Shown here piece after piece: positions 55,812 to 64,000 of a stretch of 64,000 nt of DNA (positions are counted from its first letter, which is position 1; each line of letters starts with the position of its first letter). The position numbers and the translations under genes are program-made. The stretch spans positions 3,203,001 to 3,267,000 of the forward strand of contig NZ_CP027668.1 of NCBI RefSeq assembly GCF_003008515.1, read 5' to 3'. This stretch comes from Phreatobacter cathodiphilus (GTDB lineage Bacteria > Pseudomonadota > Alphaproteobacteria > Rhizobiales > Phreatobacteraceae). The notes below the pieces were generated by a model. It saw nothing but the letters and a program-made list of their open reading frames with translations. It had not been told where the DNA came from and ran no database searches.

Positions 55812-56815
55812 CGGGGCTCCCGGAAACGCAGGGACGCGCGGCGGCGCCCGTCGAAGGTGATGGCGGCGAAGCCCACCGCGGTGCCGCCGTGGGCGGCGCA
55901 ATCGCCCGCCCCTGTTATCTCGAACTCGCTGGTCCGGATACAGGCCTGGACATCGCCGCCGAAGACGAGCGGGCCGCCCGCCCGCGTCACGGGGCGCCCT
56001 TCCGCATCGACCGCCTCGGCGAAGGAGAGCACCCGCGCCGGCTGGCCCTCCAGCGGCGGCTTCAGGCAGGCGCCGGGTTCGATGCGGAACCAGCCGCGCG
56101 TCGCGATCTGCCGGCCCTCCTCGATACCGAGCGCCGCCATGATCCGGTGGCCCGTCTCGTTGCACCAGGCGAAGCCGGGGCCCTCGCCAGCCCTCAGCGC
56201 CGCCAGCAGGCGGTCGAAGATGTCGGGGAGCACGGCGGCGTCGGCGGGCAGGTTCAGGTCGGTGAGGAAGGCGCGCAGCGCCGCGTCGGTCTTCGGCCCC
56301 TCCAGCCCATCGATGGGGCCGGGGTCGTAGCCCATGCGGGTGAGCAGGCGCTGGATACCGGCCTTGCGCGCCTGCGGCAGGTCGTAATCGGCCTCCTCCG
56401 ACAGGAACAGGACGCCGATGCCCTCCACCACCGTCGGCTTGACCTCGACGAAGGAGGCGAGGCGCGTGTTCGCCTGACGACAGGACTGGGCAGCGGGTAC
56501 GAGGAAGTCGCCCTCGCCGATGCACAGCTGCACGTGCTCCGGCTGGCCGAGGCTCGCGCCGGGCGCCTCACCGAGGGGGCGGGTATGCAGGAACAGGCGG
56601 CCCGGAGCCTCGGCCGATTGCAGGATGGCCCGGCACTGGCCCGGATCGAGTCGGAACCAGCCGCGCGTCGCCGCCGTATCGCCGACGACGACACCGATCG
56701 CCGCCTCCGTCACCACACTCGTGCGATTGCACAGGCGCGTCTCGGCCGAGGCGGGGGCGGCGAGCCACACCACGACGCAGAACGCCGCGACGAGGCCCGC
56801 CAGAGCCTCACGCAT
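55808..56815 (-). CDS. Exported DUF1036 protein with an internal peptidoglycan-binding domain
   Basis: A 335-residue protein with a signal peptide ([20 protein letters not shown], cleavage near PASA-E). Two DUF1036 domains are visible. The first begins [18 protein letters not shown] near residue 26 and the second begins [20 protein letters not shown] near residue 190. Each has the GWFR(L/I)(D/E)PGxC motif and paired cysteines. Between them a PG_binding_1-like segment reads [19 protein letters not shown]. The domain order DUF1036-PGB-DUF1036 suggests a periplasmic cell-wall-associated role. It overlaps argB by 8 bases and the HAD gene by 4. Confidence 0.87.
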   Translation of the reverse strand: MREALAGLVAAFCVVVWLAAPASAETRLCNRTSVVTEAAIGVVVGDTAATRGWFRLDPGQCRAILQSAEAPGRLFLHTRPLGEAPGASLGQPEHVQLCIGEGDFLVPAAQSCRQANTRLASFVEVKPTVVEGIGVLFLSEEADYDLPQARKAGIQRLLTRMGYDPGPIDGLEGPKTDAALRAFLTDLNLPADAAVLPDIFDRLLAALRAGEGPGFAWCNETGHRIMAALGIEEGRQIATRGWFRIEPGACLKPPLEGQPARVLSFAEAVDAEGRPVTRAGGPLVFGGDVQACIRTSEFEITGAGDCAAHGGTAVGFAAITFDGRRRASLRFREPR

Positions 56816-57701
56816 GGATGAGCGTGCCGGCACCGCCATCGGTGAGAAGCTCCACGAGGACGGCGTGCGGGGTCTTGCCGTCGAGGATCACGACGCCTTC
56901 GACGCCGCGCTCGATGGCGTAGATGCAGGTCTCGATCTTCGGGATCATGCCCCCCGTCGCCGTGCCGTCGGCGATCAGGCGGCGGCAATCCTCCACCGAC
57001 AGCGACTTGATGAGGTTCTTGTTCTTGTCGAGGACCCCGGGCACGTCGGTGAGCAGAAGGAGACGCTTGGCCTTCAGCGCGCCGGCGATGGCGCCCGCGA
57101 AGGTGTCGGCGTTGACGTTGTAGGTGTCGCCCTCGACCGAGGTCGCCACCGGCGCCAGGACCGGGACGAGGTCCTTGCCCAGAACCGTGTCCAGCACCTT
57201 GGTGTCGACCTTGTCGGGTTCGCCGACATAGCCGAGGTCGACGACCCGCTCGATGTTGGAATCCGGATCGCGGGTGACGCGGCTGACCTTGGCCGCCTTC
57301 ACCATGTCGCCGTCCTTGCCGCACAGGCCGATGGCCTTGCCGCCGGCGGCGTTGATGAAGCCGACGATCTGCTTGTTGATCGAGCCGGCGAGGATCATCT
57401 CGACGATCTCCACCGTCTGCTTGTCGGTGACGCGCAGGCCGTCGACGAACTCGCTCTTGATGCCGAGTTTGGCGAGCATCTGGCCGATCTGCGGCCCGCC
57501 GCCGTGCACCACCACCGGATTGATGCCCGACTGCTCCAGCATGACGATGTCGCGGGCGAAGGACCGGGCGCCGCCCTCGTCGCCCATGGCGTGGCCGCCA
57601 TATTTCACCACGACGATCTCGTCGTCGTATTTCTGCATGTAGGGCAGCGCCTCGTTGAGGACGCGGCCGATGTCCTGGGCGTCGAGAGGGGTATGCGACA
57701 T
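56808..57701 (-). CDS. argB: N-acetylglutamate kinase
   Basis: A 297-residue acetylglutamate kinase, step two of arginine synthesis. The motifs are [12 protein letters not shown] (substrate/ATP-binding lysine and Gly), [14 protein letters not shown], and INADTFAG-type ([13 protein letters not shown]), with [16 protein letters not shown] and [11 protein letters not shown] near the C-terminus. The start [11 protein letters not shown] at 57701 fits homologues; upstream in-frame sequence is not conserved. It is the first gene of a tightly overlapping trio with the DUF1036 and HAD genes. The 5' side faces the thiamine riboswitch. Confidence 0.96.
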   Translation of the reverse strand: MSHTPLDAQDIGRVLNEALPYMQKYDDEIVVVKYGGHAMGDEGGARSFARDIVMLEQSGINPVVVHGGGPQIGQMLAKLGIKSEFVDGLRVTDKQTVEIVEMILAGSINKQIVGFINAAGGKAIGLCGKDGDMVKAAKVSRVTRDPDSNIERVVDLGYVGEPDKVDTKVLDTVLGKDLVPVLAPVATSVEGDTYNVNADTFAGAIAGALKAKRLLLLTDVPGVLDKNKNLIKSLSVEDCRRLIADGTATGGMIPKIETCIYAIERGVEGVVILDGKTPHAVLVELLTDGGAGTLIHA

Positions 57702-57850
57702 GGCGGCTCCGGCGGGTCGGGTCCTCGAGGGATCGCGTTTGGCGTCTTCGCGTTCGGGCGCGCGAGTGGGCCGGGTCTTAGCCGATTTGGACCGGAGGGT
57801 GAAGAAACCTTCGCGCCTTGACATCCATGTCCGAATGCCCACAGTCCACC

Positions 57851-57945
57851 CCGCCCGAGGGGAGCCCCGACGAGGGGGCTGAGAGGCTGCGCGATCCGCG
57901 GCGACCCTTGAACCTGATCCGGGTCATGCCGGCGGAGGAATGGGG
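57851..57945 (+). ncRNA. Thiamine pyrophosphate (TPP) riboswitch
   Basis: The thi-box core is clear: GGGGCTGAGAGG at about 57875-57886, ACCCTTGAACCTGATCCGGG at 57904-57923, and TCATGCCGGCGGAGGAATGG to 57943. These match the pyrimidine-sensing CUGAGA and pyrophosphate-sensing ACCUGAUCCGG elements. The 3' end contains the GGAGGAA ribosome-binding site of thiO. Ligand binding should therefore block translation initiation directly, the usual mode in Gram-negative bacteria. Confidence 0.95.
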
Positions 57946-58944
57946 ATGCACGGACAAGACGCCGCGCGGCGCGTCGACATCATTGGAGCGGGCATTACCG
58001 GGCTCTGGCAGGCCCTGTGCTTCGCCGAGGCGGGCTTCGCCGTCACCCTGCACGAGCGCGGCGGGGAAACGCAGGCGAGGTCTGCGAGCCGCTGGGCCGG
58101 CGGCATGCTCGCGCCGTGGTGCGAGGCGGAAGGGACGGAGGAGCTGGTCGTGCGCCTCGGCCGCCGCTCGCTGGACCTCTGGCGGCAGGCGGTGCCCGAG
58201 GCGGCCTTCGACGGCACGCTCGTCGTCGCCCATCCGCGCGACCGCGCCGATTTCGACCGCTTCGCCCGCATGACGACGGACCACCGCCGGCTCGATGCCG
58301 ACGGCATCGCCGGCCTGGAGCCGGCCCTGGCCGGACGCTTCCCGCAGGCGCTGTTCTATCCGCGGGAAGGGCATGTCGAGCCGCGCGTGGTCATGGAGGC
58401 CCTGCTGCGGCGGCTGGCCGAACGCGGGGTGACCGTCCGCGCAGCCGACGGCGATTGTCTGCCCGCTTCCGGCCTGACCGTGGACTGCCGGGGACTTGCG
58501 GCGCGCGACCGGGAGCCCCTGCGCGGCGTCAAGGGCGAGACCCTGCTGGTCGAGACCGGGGCGATCAGCCTGTCGCGGCCGGTGCGCGTCCTCCATCCGC
58601 GCTGGCCGCTCTACGTCATCCCGCGCGCCGGCCATCGTTTCCTTCTCGGCGCGACCACGGTCGAAACCGAGAGCGAGGGCGTATCCGTCCGGTCGGCGCT
58701 GGAGCTTCTGTCGGCAGCCTATGCGCTGCACCCGGCCTTCGCCGAGGCGCGCATCGTCGAGCATGGATCGGCCCTTCGACCGGCCTATGCGGACAACCTG
58801 CCGCGGATCGTCGTGTCGGACGGCAGGCTCACCGTCAACGGGCTCTATCGGCACGGCTTCCTGGTCGCCCCGGCGCTCGCCGAAATCGCCGTCGCCCATG
58901 TCACGCGCGGCATCCACGACAACGAGGTGATGCAATGGTCCTGA
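57946..58944 (+). CDS. thiO: Glycine oxidase / FAD-dependent thiamine biosynthesis protein ThiO
   Basis: A 332-residue flavoprotein oxidase that makes iminoglycine for the thiazole ring. The FAD dinucleotide motif is VDIIGAGITGLWQAL near residue 11, followed by AGGMLAPWCEAE. The C-terminal region has GLYRHGFLVAPALAEIAV with the typical Arg and Gly. The ATG at 57946 is preferred to the ATG two codons earlier because the GGAGGAA site lies 5-6 bases upstream. It is the first gene controlled by the TPP riboswitch and overlaps thiS by 10 bases. Confidence 0.93.
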   Translation: MHGQDAARRVDIIGAGITGLWQALCFAEAGFAVTLHERGGETQARSASRWAGGMLAPWCEAEGTEELVVRLGRRSLDLWRQAVPEAAFDGTLVVAHPRDRADFDRFARMTTDHRRLDADGIAGLEPALAGRFPQALFYPREGHVEPRVVMEALLRRLAERGVTVRAADGDCLPASGLTVDCRGLAARDREPLRGVKGETLLVETGAISLSRPVRVLHPRWPLYVIPRAGHRFLLGATTVETESEGVSVRSALELLSAAYALHPAFAEARIVEHGSALRPAYADNLPRIVVSDGRLTVNGLYRHGFLVAPALAEIAVAHVTRGIHDNEVMQWS

Positions 58945-59132
58945 CCGTCAACGGAGAGACGACCGAGAGCGCCGCCACCACCGTCGCCGAGCTCCTGCGC
59001 GAGCGCGACCTCGACGGCGGGCATGTGGCCGTCGCCGTGAATTTCGAGGTCGTGCCGCGCCGCCGCTGGGCCAGCGCGGCGCTGGCGGCCGGCGACGCGG
59101 TCGAGATCATCAGCCCCCGGCAGGGAGGCTGA
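58935..59132 (+). CDS. thiS: Sulfur carrier protein ThiS
   Basis: A 65-residue ubiquitin-fold protein that carries sulfur as a thiocarboxylate. It begins [20 protein letters not shown] and ends EIISPRQGG, with the essential C-terminal Gly-Gly. The start overlaps the 3' end of thiO by 10 bases, and thiG starts 1 base after its stop, so the three are translated together. Adenylation needs ThiF or MoeB encoded elsewhere. Confidence 0.95.
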   Translation: MVLTVNGETTESAATTVAELLRERDLDGGHVAVAVNFEVVPRRRWASAALAAGDAVEIISPRQGG

Positions 59133-59133
59133 C

Positions 59134-59940
59134 ATGGACCACGCCTCCTCCCGCGATCCCGTCACCTTCTACGGCCGCAGCTTCGCCTCGCGGATGATGA
59201 TCGGCACGGCGCTCTACCCCTCGCCCGCCGTCATGCAGAAGGCAATCGCCGCTTCCGGCGCGGGCATCGTCACCGTTTCGCTCCGGCGCGAGAGCGCGGG
59301 CGGGCGGACCGGCGCGGCCTTCTGGGATCTGGTGCGCGAGACCGGCGCCGCCGTCCTGCCGAACACCGCAGGCTGCCGCTCCGTCAAGGAGGCCGTCACC
59401 ACGGCTGAGCTCGCCCGCGACCTCTTCGACACGCCCTGGATCAAGCTGGAGGTCATCGCCGACGACGAAACCCTGCAGCCGGATGTCGTCGGCCTGGTCG
59501 AGGCCGCAACCGTCCTGATGCGCGACGGTTTCGAGGTCTTCCCCTACACGACCGAGGATCTCGGCGTCGCCATGCGCCTCGTCGATGCCGGCTGCCGGGT
59601 GGTCATGCCCTGGGCCGCGCCCATCGGCAGCGCCCGCGGCATCATCCATGCCGATGCCCTGAAGCTGATGCGCGAGCGCCTGCCGGATGTCGCACTTGTG
59701 GTCGATGCCGGCCTCGGCGCGCCGTCCCATGCGGCCGAGGCGATGGAGCTGGGTTTCGACGCGGTGCTCTTGAATACGGCGGTGGCGAAGGCCGCCGATC
59801 CCGTCGCCATGGCCACCGCCTTCCGCCTGGCCGTCGAAGCCGGGCGTACCGGCTATGGCGCCGGTCTCATGGGGCCGCGCGATTTCGCCTCGCCCTCGAC
59901 CCCCGTTGTGGGCAGACCGTTCTGGCATGGCCTCACCTGA
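59134..59940 (+). CDS. thiG: Thiazole synthase ThiG
   Basis: A 268-residue TIM-barrel enzyme that builds the thiazole phosphate from DXP, iminoglycine and ThiS thiocarboxylate. The Schiff-base lysine is K104 in TPWIKLEVI. Other hallmarks are [27 protein letters not shown] and [30 protein letters not shown]. It completes the thiO-thiS-thiG set. The next thiamine gene, thiE, is separated by an acyltransferase gene, and thiC is not present here. Confidence 0.96.
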   Translation: MDHASSRDPVTFYGRSFASRMMIGTALYPSPAVMQKAIAASGAGIVTVSLRRESAGGRTGAAFWDLVRETGAAVLPNTAGCRSVKEAVTTAELARDLFDTPWIKLEVIADDETLQPDVVGLVEAATVLMRDGFEVFPYTTEDLGVAMRLVDAGCRVVMPWAAPIGSARGIIHADALKLMRERLPDVALVVDAGLGAPSHAAEAMELGFDAVLLNTAVAKAADPVAMATAFRLAVEAGRTGYGAGLMGPRDFASPSTPVVGRPFWHGLT

Positions 59941-60098
59941 CCGCCTCGGATCATCGCGGGGGCATCGCGCCGCGCGCCATGAGGTCGACACGATCGGCGG
60001 CGATGATCGCCGCGGGTGACAGGGGCGAAGACACGGCCTATGGCTCGCCCGCAGGCCGGCTCGCGGAGCCTTGGCCACAGATGCTGCGATCGGAGATC

Positions 60099-60800
60099 AT
60101 GACCGCACTCCGTTCCAGGACATTCGACCTGCTTCTCGGCGGTTGGACCGCCCTGTTCGGCGCACTCATCCCGGCCCTCGCTTGGGCCGACGGCAGGCGG
60201 CTGCGCGGCGTCTCGCGGCTCTGGGTCGCCGGCGTCATGGGGCTGCTGCGCACGGTGATCGGCCTCGACCATGTGGAGATCGGCAGCGACAACCGCCCCG
60301 CCGGCCCCTGCCTGATCGTCTGCAACCACCAGTCCACCTGGGAGACCATCGCCTTCATCCGCCTGTTTCCGGACGTGGCCATCGTCGCCAAGGAGGAACT
60401 GCTGAAGGTCCCGGTCTTCGGCTGGTACCTGCGCCGCTCCCCGATGATCACCATCGACCGCGAGTCCGGCACCCAGGCGCTTCGGCGCATGGTGGAAGGC
60501 GCCAAGACGGCTCTCGCCGAGGGCCGCCCCGTCCTGCTCTTCCCCGAGGGCACCCGCAAGGACCCCGACGCCCCCATCGATTTCAAGCGTGGCGTCGAAC
60601 TGCTCTACGGCCGGCTCGACGTTCCCGTCCTGCCCGTCGTCGTCAATTCCGGCCGATTCTGGGGCGTCGGCCGGCCCTTCAAGCGTCGCGGCACCATCAC
60701 CGTGTCCTGCCTGCCGCTGATCCCCGCCGGCCTCAAGGCCGGAGAGATGATGGCGCGGGCCGAACGGGTGATGGAGGAAGAGCGGCGCAGGATAGGCTAG
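60099..60800 (+). CDS. 1-acyl-sn-glycerol-3-phosphate acyltransferase (PlsC-like)
   Basis: A 233-residue lysophosphatidate acyltransferase-type enzyme. An N-terminal hydrophobic segment is at about residues 8-28. The catalytic block is VCNHQSTWETI, with HX4E in place of HX4D, a variant common in alphaproteobacteria. The second block is LLFPEGTRKDPDAP, and PVLPVVVNSGRFWG follows. The start at 60099 has a GGAG nearby; an ATG at 60081 is possible. It interrupts the thiamine cluster between thiG and thiE. Nothing in the sequence ties it to thiamine metabolism. Confidence 0.88.
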   Translation: MTALRSRTFDLLLGGWTALFGALIPALAWADGRRLRGVSRLWVAGVMGLLRTVIGLDHVEIGSDNRPAGPCLIVCNHQSTWETIAFIRLFPDVAIVAKEELLKVPVFGWYLRRSPMITIDRESGTQALRRMVEGAKTALAEGRPVLLFPEGTRKDPDAPIDFKRGVELLYGRLDVPVLPVVVNSGRFWGVGRPFKRRGTITVSCLPLIPAGLKAGEMMARAERVMEEERRRIG

Positions 60801-60893
60801 CGGCCGGGCGCCTTGACTTCGCCGGGTCGGCGGTCACTCTCCGCCCGCCCCCGGGGCCCGCGAGGCCGCACATCCCCTTCAGGAGCATCAGCC

Positions 60894-61508
60894 ATGACGC
60901 GCGCCTATCCCGACCGCTTCTACCCCGTCGTCGACAGCATCCGCACCCTCATGGACCTGGCGGCGCTGGGAGTCGGCACGATTCAGCTCAGGGTCAAGGA
61001 TCTCGGCGAGGCCCAGGCGGCGGCACTGGTGGGGGAAGCGGTCGAATCGGTCCAGGGATCGCCGGTTCGGCTCGTCATCAACGACTACTGGCGCGCCGCC
61101 ATCGTCGGCGGCGCCAGCCATCTCCATCTCGGCCAGGAAGATCTCGCCACCGCCGATGTCCCGGCGATCCGCGCGGCGGGACTGACGCTCGGCATTTCCA
61201 CCCATGACGAGGCGGAGCTCGAAACCGCCCTCGCCCATCGTCCCGACTATATCGCCCTCGGCCCGATCTATCCGACGACGATCAAGCCCATGCGCTTCGG
61301 CCCCCAGGGCCTCGACCGCATCGGGGTGTGGAAGAAGCGCATCGGCGCCATCCCGCTGGTCGCCATCGGCGGCATCACGCTGGAGCGCGCCCCCTCCGTC
61401 TATGCGGCCGGCGCCGATTCCATCGCCGTCGTCTCCGACATCGCCAATGCCGACGATCCCGACACGCGGGTGCGCGAATGGCTGGCGCTCGAGCCGGCGG
61501 GCGACTGA
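60894..61508 (+). CDS. thiE: Thiamine-phosphate synthase
   Basis: A 204-residue ThiE that joins HMP-PP and thiazole phosphate. Motifs are GVGTIQLRVKDL (pyrophosphate-side), VINDYWRAAIVGGASHLHLGQEDL (with the Asp ligands), GISTHDEAEL, and IALGPIYPTTIKPMRFGPQGL. VAIGGITLERAP is the phosphate loop. The start MTRAYPDRFYP has AGGAG ten bases upstream. It lies 93 bp after the acyltransferase gene. No second TPP riboswitch is seen in that gap, so it either shares the thiO transcript or has a separate promoter. Confidence 0.93.
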   Translation: MTRAYPDRFYPVVDSIRTLMDLAALGVGTIQLRVKDLGEAQAAALVGEAVESVQGSPVRLVINDYWRAAIVGGASHLHLGQEDLATADVPAIRAAGLTLGISTHDEAELETALAHRPDYIALGPIYPTTIKPMRFGPQGLDRIGVWKKRIGAIPLVAIGGITLERAPSVYAAGADSIAVVSDIANADDPDTRVREWLALEPAGD

Positions 61509-61540
61509 GGGCTGGATTCCGCGCGCCTTGCATCAGCGAA

Positions 61541-61728
61541 GTGCGTCCTTCGAGGCTCGCTGCCGCTCGCACCTCAGGATGAGGGAGGTCGTGAGCTGCA
61601 TCCGGGGCGTCCGCCACGCTGACGTCGCGGCCAAGGCCACCGTTGTGCCCATCGCCATCATCCTCATCCTGAGGTGCGAGCCCCGGCGATGCGCCAGCAT
61701 CGTCGGTGGGAGCCTCGAAGGATGCACT
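61541..61728. repeat. Paired inverted copies of the dispersed palindromic repeat
   Basis: The left copy begins GTGCGTCCTTCGAGGCTCGC (61541-61560) and continues GCTCGCACCTCAGGATGAGG (to about 61584). The right copy, about 61662-61726, is its reverse complement in parts: CTCATCCTGAGGTGCGAGC and GAGCCTCGAAGGATGCAC. The 20-mer also occurs at 8945-8964. The pair fills most of the 325-bp gap between thiE and hemW and could fold into a long hairpin. No gene was seen in the gap. Confidence 0.8.
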
Positions 61729-61833
61729 CCGGTTCTGCAGCTCCACGCTCCTGCCCCCTAGCCATCCGGCCCCGCGACCGCTACCTCACGGCCTGAGCCG
61801 CCGGACCTCCGCCCGGCGTCGAGACCCTGGCCG

Positions 61834-63018
61834 ATGACAACCGCCCCGCCCGGCACCGGGGGCCCGGACGATCCCGGCTTCGGGATCTACGTCCACTGGC
61901 CCTTCTGCGCCTCCAAGTGCCCCTATTGCGACTTCAACAGCCATGTGCGGCACGTCGCGCCCGATCAGGCGCGCTATGTGGCCGCCTTCGGCCGTGAACT
62001 GGCCACCGCAGCGCGGCGCACCCCCGGTCGCACCGTGTCCTCCATCTTCCTCGGCGGCGGCACGCCCTCGCTCATGGAACCGGCGACCGTCGGCGCCATC
62101 CTCGACGCCCTCGCGCGGCTCTGGACGGTCACACCCGACTGCGAGGTGACGCTGGAGGCCAATCCCACCAGCGTCGAGGCGGAGCGCTTCCGCGGCTTCC
62201 GCGCCGCCGGCGTCAACCGCGTCTCGCTCGGCGTCCAGGCGCTGAACGACGCCGACCTGAAGAGCCTCGGCCGCACCCATTCCGCCGACGAGGCGCTGCG
62301 CGCGGTGGACGTCGCGCGCCGCCATTTCGACCGCTATTCCTTCGACCTCATCTACGCCCGTCCCGGCCAGACCGAGGCGGGGTGGGAAGCCGAACTCCGC
62401 CGCGCCATCGCGGAGGCCGCCGAGCACCTGTCGCTCTACCAGCTCACCATCGAGCCCGGCACCATGTTCGAGGCGCTGCACCGCGCCGGCAAGCTCGCCA
62501 TGCCAGACGACGACATGGGTCGCGTCCTCTACGACCTGACGCAAGACGTCTGTGCCGAGGCTGGCCTGCCCGCCTACGAGATTTCCAACCATGCGCGGCC
62601 CGGCGCCGAATGCCGCCACAACCTCATCTACTGGCGTTCCGGCGACTTCGTCGGCGCCGGCCCCGGCGCCCACGGCCGCCTCACCCTCGGCAACGGCCGA
62701 ATCGCCACCGCCACCGAGAAACACCCCGAGACCTGGCTGAAGCGGGTCGAGGAGCAGGGCTCGGGCATCGTCTCCGAGGAGCACCTCGTGCAGATCGAGA
62801 ACGCCGACGAATTCCTCGTCATGGGGCTGCGCCTTGCCGAGGGCATCGACCTCGCCCGCTACGAGGCGTTGTCGGGCCGCCCGCTCGACCCGGACCGCAT
62901 CGCCTTCCTGGAGGGTGAGGGCTTCGTCCGACGCCTGCCCGGCGGCCGGCTGAAGGTCACGCCCGAGGGCTTCCCCGTGCTCAACGCCGTGGTGGCCGAC
63001 CTCGCGCAGGCGGACTAG
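61834..63018 (+). CDS. hemW: Radical SAM heme chaperone HemW
   Basis: A 394-residue HemW (formerly called anaerobic coproporphyrinogen oxidase-like). The 4Fe-4S cysteines are C25, C29 and C32 in WPFCASKCPYCDF, the CxxxCxxC radical SAM motif. IFLGGGTPSL binds SAM. The HemW-specific CRHNLIYW (HNxxYW) and GVQALNDADLKSLGRTHS segments separate it from HemN. It is thought to deliver heme to membrane respiratory enzymes. It is usually beside rdgB in alphaproteobacteria, but here it follows the thiamine genes. Its stop codon shares the CTAG with the convergent gene. Confidence 0.94.
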   Translation: MTTAPPGTGGPDDPGFGIYVHWPFCASKCPYCDFNSHVRHVAPDQARYVAAFGRELATAARRTPGRTVSSIFLGGGTPSLMEPATVGAILDALARLWTVTPDCEVTLEANPTSVEAERFRGFRAAGVNRVSLGVQALNDADLKSLGRTHSADEALRAVDVARRHFDRYSFDLIYARPGQTEAGWEAELRRAIAEAAEHLSLYQLTIEPGTMFEALHRAGKLAMPDDDMGRVLYDLTQDVCAEAGLPAYEISNHARPGAECRHNLIYWRSGDFVGAGPGAHGRLTLGNGRIATATEKHPETWLKRVEEQGSGIVSEEHLVQIENADEFLVMGLRLAEGIDLARYEALSGRPLDPDRIAFLEGEGFVRRLPGGRLKVTPEGFPVLNAVVADLAQAD

Positions 63019-63728
63019 CGGCAGGCCCGCCCGCCGCCGACGTCCAGATGGAAATGGTCGTAGTGCAGCGGGTTGTAATCCGGCGACAGGGTGACGTCGA
63101 ACCAGCGGCAGGCAGCGTCCCGCACCGCCCGCAGGAAGGCGGCCCGGCCCGGCTCGGCCGACGACCAGTCGGCGGTAAGCGTCAGCCGCCGCCCGTCGGC
63201 GAGCTGGAATCCGGAGATGTCGATGGCGTCGGCCGTGGCGTGGCGGCTGCGGCGGCCCGAGGCGGCGTGGTTGATGTTGCGGCAGGCATAGGTGCCGAGA
63301 TGCTCGACGCGGGTCACCGGCGCGCCGAGATGGGTCCGGGCAGCCGCGCCCAGCGCGTGGCGCTCGACCATGGCGAGGGAGAGCGCCGCCCGGCAGGTCA
63401 GCACCACCGGCGAGGACAGGCGTGTCGCCCCGGCCGTCGCGGTCCGCCCGGCATCAGTGAAGCCGCAGCCCTCCCCGGTGGCGCGGTCCGGCACCCGCTC
63501 GAAGGCGATCCCACTCCGGGCAAGCGCCGCGCGGCAGAGGTCGCCGTCGCCGCGGGCGCGGGCGAACTTGAAGCGCGTCAGGAAGCCCGGCTCCTCCGCG
63601 AGGTCGAAGGGGGCGAAGGGATCCCAGCGCGGCGGCAGCACGATCTGCCCCGACGCGATCAGCGCGCCGGCGAAGAGGAGACCGAGAACCAGCGGCAGGA
63701 CGAGGAGGCGGGCGATGCGGGCGGCCAT
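63015..63728 (-). CDS. Extensin-like C-terminal domain protein, membrane-anchored
   Basis: A 237-residue protein with an N-terminal signal anchor (ARIARLLVLPLVLGLLFAGALIA, about residues 3-25). The extensin-like C-terminal domain has GEGCGFTDAGRTA, YACRNINHAASGRRSRHATADAIDISGF and HYDHFHLDVGGG. The spaced His and Asp residues (HATADAID, HYDHFH) resemble zinc peptidases of the M15/LD-carboxypeptidase type, which suggests a peptidoglycan substrate. That activity is inferred, not shown. Paired cysteines occur along the domain. It overlaps the hemW stop tail-to-tail. Confidence 0.86.
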   Translation of the reverse strand: MAARIARLLVLPLVLGLLFAGALIASGQIVLPPRWDPFAPFDLAEEPGFLTRFKFARARGDGDLCRAALARSGIAFERVPDRATGEGCGFTDAGRTATAGATRLSSPVVLTCRAALSLAMVERHALGAAARTHLGAPVTRVEHLGTYACRNINHAASGRRSRHATADAIDISGFQLADGRRLTLTADWSSAEPGRAAFLRAVRDAACRWFDVTLSPDYNPLHYDHFHLDVGGGRACR

Positions 63729-63840
63729 GCGCCAGCCTAACGGGAGAGCCGGTGCCGGGTTCCGCAGGAGGGGCGCGGCACGCCGCCGCTGGCCGCTCCC
63801 GTCCATGGCCTTTGGCCGCGGGACCGCCTAGTTTCGGCGC

Positions 63841-64000
63841 ATGGCGAATGCTCTGCTCCCCTCCCTGTTCGACACGGCCCCGGCCCTGCGCAGCCTGCGC
63901 CTCGAGACGCTGATCCGGCTGCGCTGGTTCGCCGTGGTCGGCCAGACCGCCGCCATCGTCGCGGTCTACTGGGGGCTGAACGCCGACCTGCCGCTCGACC
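63841..64000 (+). CDS. RegB/ActS/PrrB-type sensor histidine kinase, 3'-truncated by window edge
   Basis: The frame opens at the ATG at 63841 and runs to the window end without a stop. The first 53 residues include TLIRLRWFAVVGQTAAIVAVYWG, matching the N-terminal membrane-embedded start of the ActS/PrrB/RegB redox-sensing kinases. The catalytic domains lie outside the window. RegB kinases respond to the quinone pool and control respiration and photosynthesis genes. The identification rests on this N-terminal similarity only. Confidence 0.7.
   Translation, partial: MANALLPSLFDTAPALRSLRLETLIRLRWFAVVGQTAAIVAVYWGLNADLPLD

Noticed and set aside
60099-60800. Acyltransferase thought inactive because HX4D is HX4E
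   Set aside because: The Glu variant is common in alphaproteobacterial members, and the FPEGTR block is intact, so there is no reason to call it defective.

Overview
The window is about two thirds G+C and almost fully coding. Three things point to an alphaproteobacterium of the order Hyphomicrobiales (Rhizobiales): the F1 ATPase operon stands without its F0 genes, the ligase/exonuclease pair and the RegB-type sensor kinase occur in typical neighbourhoods, and the intergenic regions carry GC-rich palindromic repeats. The genus cannot be fixed from the sequence alone. No rRNA, tRNA, CRISPR array, prophage or insertion sequence was found. Almost all of it is chromosomal housekeeping DNA. recF, rpmH-rnpA-yidC-engB, mutM-ubiE-ubiB and argB often lie near the replication origin in this group, so the region may be origin-proximal, although no dnaA or oriC is present.

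Layout. 1-1420: two tandem TerC-family membrane proteins, the first cut by the window edge. 1484-6142 (minus): recF, an ATC-hydrolase-like gene behind a palindromic leader, a single-domain response regulator, nadD and proA. 6305-8826 (plus): divergent polysaccharide deacetylase with a candidate CtrA site, rppH, and a nicotinamidase with an export signal. 9082-14421 (minus): atpH-atpA-[PH-domain membrane gene]-atpG-atpD-atpC, ending in a clear terminator. 14680-15483: a DUF1778/GNAT toxin-antitoxin pair. 15612-22751 (minus): a fatty-acid beta-oxidation operon (MerR regulator, two acyl-CoA dehydrogenases, thiolase, FadJ-like enzyme) with a regulator palindrome inside its promoter and a terminator at its end. 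23107-25147: a sulfite-oxidase-family enzyme and a coiled-coil protein of unknown function. 25493-28554: a TAXI-type TRAP transporter. 28683-29869: an ECF sigma factor with an NrsF-type anti-sigma factor. 30858-33881: polA. 34159-36844: an ABC importer of the sulfonate/nitrate/NMT1 class. 36995-40114: rpmH-rnpA-yidC-engB. 40317-44252: GST, mutM, and divergent ubiE-ubiB. 44257-46314: rmuC and a SCO copper protein with a small membrane protein. 46413-50504: ligase-associated exonuclease, ATP-dependent DNA ligase and an AbrB-family membrane protein. 50577-55099: an SGNH hydrolase followed by three unrecognised genes. 55110-57701 (minus): argB, a DUF1036 protein and a HAD phosphatase. 57851-61508: a TPP riboswitch driving thiO-thiS-thiG, then an acyltransferase and thiE. 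61834-64000: hemW, an extensin-like protein and the start of a RegB/ActS-type histidine kinase.

The most unusual features are these. The DNA ligase carries a repeat-derived segment of about 85-100 residues in its N-terminal half: two 62-bp copies, 59/62 identical and in the same reading frame, plus an inverted relative. The same repeat family forms a perfect 45-bp inverted repeat downstream of polA. A PH-domain membrane protein gene sits inside the otherwise highly conserved F1 ATPase operon. The three-gene unit at 51412-55099 (long helical protein, single-TM protein, coiled-coil protein with a Gly/Ser/Trp tail) is the best candidate for an undescribed system.
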